This document shows, piece by piece, positions 23,560-37,128 of a stretch of DNA of 37,128 nucleotides (positions within the stretch are counted from its first letter, which is position 1; each line of letters opens with the position of its first letter). The position numbers and the translations under genes were made by a program. The DNA lies in NCBI GenBank assembly GCA_016758965.1, contig JAEPRB010000303.1:5363-42490 (forward strand), given 5' to 3'. This DNA is from Circinella minor (taxonomy: Eukaryota; Mucoromycota; Mucoromycetes; Mucorales; Lichtheimiaceae). The notes beneath the pieces were generated by a model. That model had not been told where the DNA came from. It worked only from the letters and a program-made list of their open reading frames with translations, and did no database searches.

Positions 23560-24950
23560 AATGGTATGAATCTCTGTGAAAAGTGTCAGTTCATGGAGAT
23601 CCATAGATCCATTCAGAATCATAGATATTAAGTCATATCCATCATTACCTAATTTATATACAGATTCATGGATTTTCAGCACCTAGTTTTTAAATGATAT
23701 ATATTTTACTTTATGAACGTATACAGTGAGTATTCGTTAAACCGGTACTCGATATATGTGAGGATTTGTACCGGTTTAGCGAAGTACCGGTTTAGCGAAT
23801 TGAAACGCAGCTGGTACTAATATGTAGAATATACTGGAAAAATAACTACAATTAAATTAAGCTGTACAGATAAGATAAAAAAAATGATAGTTCATATAAT
23901 CTAGCTTTGCTACTATAAGCTAGTCTTTTAGTGATAAAAAAGACAATAATGTACTCATCAAGTAGCAGTAATGAACCAGAGATTGGATTAATAATGAATT
24001 TACAACAAAGTGTGCTTAATATCATGGACCATGGTTAAATAGCAGTTGAATAAATGAGTAAAAATGAATTGTATTAACAACATAATCACATATTCAATGG
24101 TAATGAATAAGTATACATGACAAAGTTGAAAAGAAGTACGTACGTACGCAGATGAGGAGAAAGAAAAGAAACCATATGTGTGAAGTTGGAGAAAAAGAGA
24201 CACTGTTATCAACAAGATGTTGATAATCTTTCTTTTGATGACAAGAATGATTTGGGTATTTTAATTGCTACAGAAACAAAGTAGCCAACTGAAAACAAAG
24301 GGAAGAGCTGAGATGACGTTAAAAGAAGGCTGGATTACTGATTTTACCAATAAAAAGACTAGTATTATATTATATAAAATAAAATAATACCATTGTAAAT
24401 CCGGGAAAGCTCACCGGATACCGGTTTGACGAATCACCGGTATTTTACTAAGTATATAAAAATATTTGAGAGATACTACCTGTTTAACGAAATACCGGTT
24501 TATCGAGTACCGGTTTAGCGAATACTCACTGTACATTATACTATATTATGATAGGCACTTTGAGTAATAAAATTTTCTTTTTGTGGGTCATTAACTATAT
24601 GAGATAATGAGAAAAGTAGTAAAAGAAGTGCGTGGAAATACTACTTCTCGTCAAACGACCATGCTTTCACAAAGTATAAGTATGCGATTTCATAGATTAT
24701 CACTCATATTTACAAAGCATGCGTTTTCATTCATATTCATAGATATTTTTTTTATAGATATTTATTCAGTTTTATGCAGATTCATATTTCATTCAGAGTC
24801 ATACATTGTCACTCAGATTCGTTAATTTTTGTAATAGAGATTCATCGATTTATTTCCATGAAAGATTGTCTTTTTTCATGCATATTCATAGAGAAGCATG
24901 ACATTTCATACGTAACCTATAAATTCATATTCATAGAGAATTAGGTAATT
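23560..24950. repeat. ATTCATAGAT-rich degenerate repeat interrupted by the MITE
   Basis: Left of the MITE (23590-23690) and right of it (24690-24945) the DNA is built of loose variants of ATTCATAGAT, CATATTCATAG and CAGATTCAT. The motif is absent from the MITE itself. This suggests a pre-existing low-order repeat into which the MITE inserted; copies are too diverged to define a period by eye. Confidence 0.4.
23724..24531. mobile_element. 808-bp pogo-like MITE with TA target duplication
   Basis: Left end CAGTGAGTATTCGTTAAACC; right end is its inverse (GGTTTAGCGAATACTCACTG). Both ends are flanked by TA (23722-23723 and 24532-24533). A TA duplication and termini starting CAGT with a CG-T-AACCGG core are hallmarks of the pogo/Tigger/Fot1 branch of Tc1-mariner (established knowledge). 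A motif ACCGGTTTAGCGAA or close variant recurs at least twice near the left end and four times near the right end, in both orientations. The interior is AT-rich with no DDE transposase frame, so the copy must be non-autonomous. Confidence 0.85.
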
Positions 24951-24952
24951 GC

Positions 24953-25279
24953 ATGCAATTTTTAGCTGTGGTGCTATATGCACATTCAATTTTTTACTGC
25001 CGTACAAGGTTTGATTACACGAAAGTCACAGATGGATCAGTATGTAAATTATGTATATTTTTAACTGTAGATCCCTACAGTACTCAAGGATACGATCTAC
25101 CGAAATCCATTGATTCGTATCTTGTTGAACGACTTACTCCCTGTCATGATGAGATCCACCGAACTGGATTTTAAACTTTTGATGAACCTGCTACACAAGT
25201 TTATGAAGGTTATCTAGTACGATCTACTAATGACATTATCTTTCTTGTTCATATTGTACCTGACTTTTCAACGGTATGA
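24953..25279 (+). pseudogene. Coding relic with one internal stop
   Basis: A frame opens at ATG 24953 and reads RTRFDYTKVTDGSVCKLCIF, then DPYSTQGYDLPKSIDSYLVE, up to TAA at 25172-25174, and then continues in the same frame with TFDEPATQVYEGYLVRSTND and IIFLVHIVPDFSTV before TGA 25277-25279. Balanced composition on both sides of the stop argues that the stop is a lesion. No family recognised; possibly the tail of a transposon or multicopy gene. Confidence 0.4.
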
Positions 25280-26439
25280 TACTTAATTGTGATGAAGATA
25301 CAGGTATATTGGATCAATACTTTGAAAACTAGATAAGGATCGAACATCACATAACAAAATACATTAGAGCAAATTTCAGAAACACAATTAGAGATATTGG
25401 AATTTAGGTAGAAACTTTGGGTTATGATGGTAATATGAATATGAAGTACAAAGCAGCTATAGTAATGACTGATACTCATTTGCAGATAATGATAGTTCAG
25501 AAGATAATGTTAATACTTTACAATTGTAAATAAAGAATATTCTTATTTCAATACATAAATACGTATATAATGTATTCATTTTTATTAATTAATATAACAC
25601 TTTAATTGATATATATGTTAAACAAAAGCAAGTTATTTTCCAATTGATTGATTTTAAAGTATTTGATGTTACATATGGAATTAAAGAGAATCATATTTCT
25701 AATACTGTATCTACTACTAAGTGTATATGGATGCTTATTTTTTTTCTATATCCTTTTAAATGTGTAAATATTCACAAAAGTTATTAAAACATAGTGCTAA
25801 CTTTTATATGGTTTTAAATATAAAACCAATAACGGGGGGTTACTGTATCAAGAAATCAATTCCTGGATCCCTTTTCATACTACAAGCACCAAACATGTAA
25901 TACCTGAACACTCAAAAACAGTTTTTTCCATCTTCAGCTTTGAAAAAAATAACCTAGCTTTTTCTTGATTGGTATATGCAGGTCATTTCTCTCTTATACG
26001 AGAGTCCTTTAACTCTTTCATGTAAAAACGGGTCTTCATTGGACTTGTGTGTGGAATGACGCGTCAAAGTTAAAAATATTTCCCGCTGTGTGATATAAGC
26101 GATGTTAGTGTAAAATAAAAATATTGGATTGACAATGTAATCCATAAGGTTCAGGTCTGCCTGTTTCTCATCAACTTGGCCCATAGTTTGATTGTAAAAA
26201 AAGAAACATATTGCCAAGCATTAGGGGGGGGTTGGTTTTCAATTACTCAGCGACACTGGGCTGCGACATTAGTTTTTGGAAAAACCCTGTAATAGAGAAC
26301 ACACATACATATATATTTGATTCTTTCTCTCTTTTTTTTTTTTTTTTTTTGCTACGCACAATACAGCATACATATACAAATAAATTTGATATATACATAT
26401 TCTTTTCTTTTCTTTTTTTTTATAACAAAACTTTCAATA

Positions 26440-28337
26440 ATGACCCACCACTTGAGTGATTCAACTCTAATGACGTGCTCAGAACAGAATTGTAATGAAC
26501 AATGTAAATATATATTATATATAGTCCCTTATTTCGCTGTCAACTCTTTTTTTTTTATATATAAACATGGACTTTTTTTTAACTCCTTTCTTTTTATTTT
26601 TAAACATAAACTTATTCTAATATAACTGTGTTTCTCTCTCTTTTTTTTTTTTTTTTTTTTCTTATTTCTTTTACTCTTTACAAAAAGTTCCCAAGGAAAT
26701 GCAATTATATCATATGGAATCACGTCATCCAGATGAACGAACTACAACAACCACACCTATTGAAAATAAACCCCTGCAAGGAATATCACCTTTAAAGGTA
26801 GGCCAACAACAGCCTTTACACTATTCAGAAGGTAACAAGTTGGAAAATAAAAAAAATAAAAATAAAAAAAAATATTATTATTATTATCTATATATACACG
26901 GACCACCTTCTTTTTTTTTTTTTTTTTGGTTTTCTTTTTTCTTTCCCCTTCCCATTTCGACCGTGCAAAAATAAAATTTCTGTTTTTTAGCGAAAAGAAT
27001 CATACGAATCTGATCTTTATCAGCAAAAAAGTGTTAAAAGACAACAAAAGGAATATGATCATGAGGATATTATTATAACAAGAAATTATGCAAGAACATT
27101 TATTAATGCAGATGAAGAATTATGGCAGATTCTTTCAGCACTTGAAGAAAAAAGTCGAACACCAGGTAAAGGGGGGGGGTGATCATTTATTATCCATTTT
27201 ATAGAGAGAGAGAGAGAACAATGAAAATAATAAATCATAATAACTTTTTATATAAAAGGTGTCATACCACGATTAGAACCTCAATTTACAAATTTGAATC
27301 ATAAAAAAAAAAAGAGTACAGTGTCTGCTTACTTGTGTAGTCCTTACACGGATCATATTGCAACAGGTTTCATGGATTTAGGATGGGGTTGCGGTTATCG
27401 AAATTGTCAAATGTTAATGACATTTTTACAACGAAAACAAGAAGCAGGTGATTCTATTTTACGTCAAGTCACTGATATATCTGGATTACAACTTTTATTG
27501 GAACGTGCTTGGAAAGAGGGATTTGATAGTCAAGGTGCAAAACAATTAAATAATCGAGTTTATAAAACACGTAAATGGATTGGAACAACAGAAGTGTATT
27601 CCATGCTTGTTTATCTTGGTATTCGATGTACGATACTTGATTTTCATCGACCTTCTGGACCGAATAATACACATGAAACATTATTTGATTGGATTCAATC
27701 TTATTTTCAAAATGCTGTATCGAAACAAAAACAACAAGATGAAAATGAAGAGGAAGGTCATTCTACGAATAACAAGAAAGATAAAATTGTTCATATTACT
27801 CAACGACCTCCTCTTTATCTTCAACATTCTGGACATAGTCGTACAGTCATTGGTATAGAATTACTTAAAGATGGTAAACGTAATTTAATTATGTTTGATC
27901 CGGGTCGTCGTATGTTACGTTCTTATCGATCAAGAACTGAACCAGAAGATGATATGGATGAATCCACTTTATCTTCATCATGTTCCCAAAATGGTGATTC
28001 AGAAGAAGAAGAAGAGGAGGAGGAAGAGGATTCTGATAATAAATCACAATCACGAAAAATATCAGAACAACAAGAAAAAAAATCGACATCTTTTGCATCA
28101 AGAATATTATCCAATTGGAAACCTCGTACACATCTTCCTTCGAATTTATTAAGACCATTCCGTGTAGATGCCAAGGCAATTGCTAAAAATAGACAATATC
28201 AACTCCTTGTACTTGGTGAAGTAAAAGATGAAAGACCTGAGGGTGGGTATTTATCATGGAATGATGAAAAAGGATATTTGTTGGATGAAAATGAACGTGA
28301 AGCTATGAAAATTGTAACTAGTACAGATGCTTTGTAA
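26440..28337 (+). CDS. ZUP1: ZUP1/ZUFSP-type C78 family peptidase, K63-ubiquitin deubiquitinase (475 aa, 4 exons)
   Basis: Exons 26440-26503, 26688-26797, 26991-27165, 27259-28337; total 1428 nt, in frame. The N-terminus has a C2H2-like zinc finger (CSEQNC ... HMESRH) split by intron 1, then a Lys/Glu-rich linker with KRQQKEYD. The C-terminal peptidase has all expected catalytic elements: Cys161 in DLGWGCGYRNCQM, His309 in LQHSGHSRTVIGIE, Asp330 in MFDPGRR, plus WIGTTEVYSMLVYLGIRC. ZUFSP/ZUP1 and S. pombe Mug105 of this fold cut K63-linked ubiquitin chains and act in genome stability; the other family branch (UfSP) cuts UFM1. The zinc finger favours ZUP1. An acidic Glu/Asp/Ser insertion (about residues 338-385) within the domain is low-complexity and probably a surface loop. 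For exon 2 the donor at 26798 is chosen because the later GT at 26832 gives a stop. Confidence 0.88.
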
Positions 28338-28602
28338 AAAGAAAGACACGCACAGATATATACATATTACATTACACTTGCATATTACACAATTTCGGAT
28401 TAAAGCAATATATAAATATCTCTCCCCCCTCCCCTTTACCCCCCAAGCAAAAAAAAACATTCTTTTGTTGTCTACCTTCTTATACTTGCAACCACACACA
28501 CACACTCTATCTTACATATACACATAAATATACAAATACACAATCATCTTCTTCTTTTTATATATATATATATATATAATAAATAATTAGGATGTTGATT
28601 TT
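28338..28602. other. Convergent 3' regions of ZUP1 and the GFA gene
   Basis: Short AT- and CA-rich spacer with CACA and TATA microsatellites (28492-28507, 28558-28579) and a C-rich stretch (28423-28446). No gene seen. Confidence 0.5.
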
Positions 28603-29616
28603 TTAAACATAACGATTATTTTTTTTATGCCAATCTTCTAAAGATATATCAGGATAATCACTAAAAGCATGTTTTTCTGAATTCATTTCAGGTGCAATAA
28701 CCCAATTTGCTTTAGAATCCTTATTGAGCATAATATGATAAATATCTTTATATTCTACAAATGGTAAGGGTGTATCAATAGCACATGCCATTGGATAAAT
28801 GGAATCTGCATATTCTTCACAATAGGCATATAAATGGGAACCTTAAAATAAATTTATATAGGTTACCGTCTAAGATATCAGTAATGTGTGGACTTTCTTT
28901 TTTTTTAATTATTACTTACCACATTCACCACAAAAATAACGTTTATTACCACTAAAAAAAATGAGTTAAATAAGTCAATAGATTGTTGTAAGTACCGTAG
29001 ATTATATATATTTAGTATAGATTGATTGATTTTCTTTTTTTTACCAAAGTTCACCCGATTTTTTATCACGTAAAGCTCTATATTCTCTAATATTTATATA
29101 AGATTTTTGGTTAAGCAAAAATATATATATATATATATATATATCTGATATGATTTGTAATCTTACGAATCAAAAAATTATTACTTTATAAATTCTGAGC
29201 CTTCCACTTTTAAGCTATCTTTCTATTATATTTATAGAATACATTTTAGTTTTCCATTGGACTTATTATTTAAGATAAATTATACTAACCACACCCATGA
29301 TATTGATAGCATATCCACCACCTCCTTGACATTTACGACAAATTGAACTTTTATATATATTTTTAGTTACTAAATAAATTATTTTATTTTCAAAAAAAAA
29401 AAAAGCGTAATCAAATTTACCAATAGCAACGTAAAAACTAAAAAAAAAAAAAAAGTTAATTATATAAGGCCTTCCTTCCCCCCCCCGCTCTCCCCCCCTT
29501 CCAATATTCCGATTGGATTTGAGGAATATAGATGGATAATTTTTTACCGGAGAAGGTGTATGTGATAAAAAAGAAAATTTCACTTTTTCACAATGACAAG
29601 ATCCTTTTAGTTCCAT
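28603..29616 (-). CDS. GFA/CENP-V-domain protein (164 aa, 7 exons)
   Basis: Small zinc-binding protein of the glutathione-dependent formaldehyde-activating (GFA) fold; the physiological substrate is unknown for most members. Exons: 29616-29548, 29437-29421, 29347-29290, 29222-29185, 29086-29045, 28951-28920, 28841-28603; total 495 nt, in frame. Zinc ligands: GSCHCEKVKF (residues 6-15), CYCSICRKCQGGGGYAINIM, and RYFCGECGS. Exon sizes are extreme: 69, 17, 58, 38, 42, 32 and 239 nt; exon 2 (17 nt) carries the FLRCYC segment. The splice junctions were set by the GFA pattern: joining 29290 to 29222 gives MGVKDSLKVEGSEFIKEYRA, as expected for the family. Shares its 5' region with the mitochondrial Hsp70 gene. 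Donor GTTAGT at 29289 is non-standard but frame-consistent. Confidence 0.8.
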
Positions 29617-29979
29617 GATTTTTTTTTAAAAGAAAAGAAACAAAAAGAAAAAAGAGAAAAGAAATAAATAAATAATTTGGGAATTGTTGGGGGGGGGGTT
29701 AGGATGATTCAAGTATGAGCTCACACACTACGTATTGATACTATAAATTTACAAATAAGGTAAAGATGCAAAGAAAACTGCGTGACTTTTTCATGCATTC
29801 TTACAAAAAAAAAAAAAATAATGTCCCGCGCGTCGTTTTTTTTTTTTTATATTTCCTTCCTCTTTTCTTTTCTTTTCTTCTTGAACATATATATATACAA
29901 TATACACACACACACATATATATATATATATATCAAACCCTAGTTTTATATCTATATTCAAAAAAACAATAACAATAAA
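29617..29979. promoter_or_regulatory. Shared divergent promoter region of GFA gene and mtHsp70
   Basis: 363 bp separate the two start codons. Contains a 10-nt G run (29689-29698), a pyrimidine-rich tract (about 29837-29880), a TA-rich stretch (29887-29932), and TTCTTGAA at 29878-29885, which fits the heat-shock element core TTCnnGAA about 95 bases before the Hsp70 start. Only two of the usual three pentamers are present, so the HSE call is tentative. Confidence 0.45.
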
Positions 29980-32811
<2,832 letters not shown>

Positions 32812-33498
32812 GATGAACCTTGGTTATCTTTCCTTCTTTCTCCCCCCCCCCCACACACATAACACAAACAACAAAAAATAATTATTATTATTATTTAAAA
32901 AGTTCTCCCACACACACACACACACTCACACAACTAATAAAAAAAAAATAACAAAAAAAAAAGTTCACCCTTTTCTTTCTTAACTAAAAAAACACACATA
33001 CAACACATTTTCACACATACATAAAAAATAAAATAATAATAATAAATAAAAAGATTCAATCAATCAATCAAAAAAAAAAAATTAGTTTTAATATATTTAG
33101 CATGTAAAAAAAAAAAAATTATAAATAAATAAATAATATAAAAAAGAGAACTCATGTACAAGGGGGCGGGGATTTATGTTTGTTTTGTTTATGGGGGAGG
33201 GGAAGTAAAAAGATAGGTGGTAGATGTATAATACAAAAATAATAATAAAAAAAAAAAGATGGGATGGATATATAAAGTATGGTCAATGTGAACATTTTTT
33301 AGTGTTGAAAATAGAAAAAAAAAAATTAGATAGGGCGTTTATAGTGTGTGAGTGTGAAAAAAAAAAAAAGTAGCTTGGGGGGGATATATTTGGTATGAAA
33401 AAAAAAATGAGATGAAAATGATGGTTTTTTTTTTTTTTTTTTTTGGTTTGTTTTGTTTTGGATGAGGGGGGATTAGAAAATTACAAAATTATTTTGTT
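32812..33498. other. Convergent 3' regions of mtHsp70 and glycerol kinase
   Basis: Low-complexity spacer: an 11-nt C run (32842-32852), CA repeats (32911-32925), many A tracts, and on the right a G/T-rich half (33160-33475) that mirrors the left half in composition. AATAA-type signals occur near 32936. No coding potential. Confidence 0.6.
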
Positions 33499-36232
<2,734 letters not shown>

Positions 36233-36992
36233 TTAACATGAACAAAGTTCTGGTTTACAATGACTTGTAAAACGGGCTTTTTCTGATTCAATTTGTAAAG
36301 TAGAATGATGTACACCAAATTGATTACAAATAATATGTTGACTTTGAGCCAAAATAGTATCATAATCAAATTCTACTTTTTGTGAAATCATGATATGAGC
36401 TGTTAATGATGTTTTACCAGGAGATAAAGTCCATACATGAAGATCATGAATAGTAAGAACACCAGGAATTGTATTTAATGCATTCATAATAGATTCTGTT
36501 TGAATATGATTAGGTACACCTTCCATTAATACACCAATAGAATCTATAATTAAATGATAAGTTGTATAAAGAACTAATATAGCAAAAATAAATGTACAGA
36601 TAGGATCCACAATAGTATATTCAGGTTTGAATAATAGAATGATAGAAGAGATCAATACACCTTTAAAAAAAATTATGTAGTAGATATATTAGTTTATATT
36701 ACTTTTACTTGTAAAAAAAAAAAAAAAAAAAAAGTCATATAATAATAAATTACCAACAGCAGCTAAAAGATCACCTAAAACATGAAGTGCTGCAGCACGT
36801 AAATTTATATTTGTTTCCTAGTATATATATTCTCTCCATTAGCAAACAATTTCTTTTTAAGGAAAGTAATATATATATTTTTTTTTTACCTTATGATGAT
36901 GTCCATGATTATCTTCAATATCATGATGATGTTCTTCATGACCATGACCATGATGATGATGATGATGATGACCACCAAGAATATAAGCAAGA
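36233..36992 (-). CDS. CDF-family zinc transporter, 3' part (ZRC1/COT1/ZnT type)
   Basis: Proton-coupled zinc export from the cytosol into vacuole or ER-type compartments. Three exons are visible: 36992-36890, 36817-36754, 36660-36233, joined in frame (198 codons with stop). The first codes LAYILGG followed by a His-rich loop (seven His, then HGHEEHHHD and HGHHH), the cytosolic loop between TM4 and TM5. Next, NLRAAALHVLGDLLAAVGVL has the HxxxD zinc site of TM5. Then TM6, and the C-terminal domain PGVLTIHDLHVWTLSPGKTS, ending with Cys-rich KPELCSC. The N-terminal half (TM1-TM4) should lie upstream (beyond 36992), but the remaining 130 bases of the window do not contain the expected preceding exon. 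The end could therefore be simply in an intron, or the gene may be broken. Confidence 0.85.
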
Positions 36993-36994
36993 CT

Positions 36995-37128
36995 AAAAAA
37001 ATTTCGATGCTACTTCTCGGCAAATACACCTCTTCTACCAGGGCAGATGCCTAAATGACAATTTGAGCACTGCGGTCATTTCTTCTTTGTCTTGAGAAGG
37101 TTGTTGTTGTGGTGATGATGATGATGAT
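36995..37128. other. Window-end segment of unlike composition, expected exon missing
   Basis: Directly upstream of a perfect acceptor (TTTTTTTAG) for the transporter exon, the sequence is clearly richer in G and C than any intron in the window and reads nearly open on several frames (plus strand FRCYFSANTPLLPGQMPK then stop, then QFEHCGHFFF). It ends in a GAT/CAT repeat similar to the His-codon repeat at 36951-36971. It may be a repeat insertion in the intron, or an assembly join. Confidence 0.4.

Larger units (their letters stand above)
21270..26439. other. 5.2-kb repeat island without an intact gene
   Basis: Holds a 0.4-kb inverted-repeat element (21587-21993), a diverged half-copy of the hairpin unit (22173-22214), minus-strand coding relics (22510-23558), an 808-bp pogo-like MITE (23724-24531) inside ATTCATAGAT-rich DNA, and a plus-strand relic (24953-25279). 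25280-26200 shows only AT-rich sequence with a short minus-strand frame (25954-26217) I cannot support. The last 200 bases include T-rich tracts and probably the ZUP1 promoter. Confidence 0.6.

Noticed and set aside
27469..28179. Several antisense and shifted frames across the ZUP1 last exon
   Set aside because: Shadows of a long well-supported exon; the acidic repeat gives Ser-rich antisense frames.

Overview
This is an AT-rich nuclear segment from a filamentous fungus. Every intact gene is split by short GT-AG introns (mostly about 50-200 nt), introns and UTRs are full of poly-A/T runs and microsatellites, and the gene set and intron style fit an early-diverging fungus, most likely Mucoromycota (Mucorales or relatives). 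That placement is inference from protein character, not a search. The window may be a whole contig, because it ends inside a GAT repeat.

Layout, left to right. 1-1994: gene-poor DNA with a coding relic and a hairpin. 1995-4727 (+): augmin subunit HAUS6. 5850-8933 (-): PMT2-like protein O-mannosyltransferase, convergent with HAUS6. 10994-12183 (+): ribosomal protein uS2 (RPS0). 12607-14076 (+): Rab6/Ypt6 GTPase. 14077-18866: repeat island with a 1.17-kb terminal-inverted-repeat element and a tandem array of hairpin units. 18867-21269 (-): a multi-exon gene of an unrecognised family, broken by one frameshift. 21270-26439: second repeat island with a 0.4-kb inverted-repeat element, an 808-bp pogo-like MITE with TA target duplication, and several degraded coding fragments. 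26440-28337 (+): ZUP1/ZUFSP-type deubiquitinase. 28603-29616 (-): GFA/CENP-V-domain protein. 29980-32811 (+): mitochondrial Hsp70, divergent from the GFA gene across a 363-bp shared promoter region. 33499-35324 (-): glycerol kinase. 36233 to window end (-): 3' part of a CDF zinc transporter.

The conserved genes are housekeeping: spindle microtubule nucleation, ER O-mannosylation, translation, Golgi traffic, K63-ubiquitin cleavage, mitochondrial protein import and folding, glycerol use, vacuolar or ER zinc storage. They do not form a pathway. I joined exons by hand; for each complete gene the joined coding length is a multiple of three and reads through conserved motifs at each junction.

Most interesting: the A-B-A-B hairpin array at 16559-16980 with a diverged half-copy 5 kb away, the pogo-like MITE with its repeated ACCGGTTTAGCGAA motif, microexons of 15 and 17 nt in the active-site regions of two enzymes, and many 7-11-nt pure C or G tracts confined to non-coding DNA.
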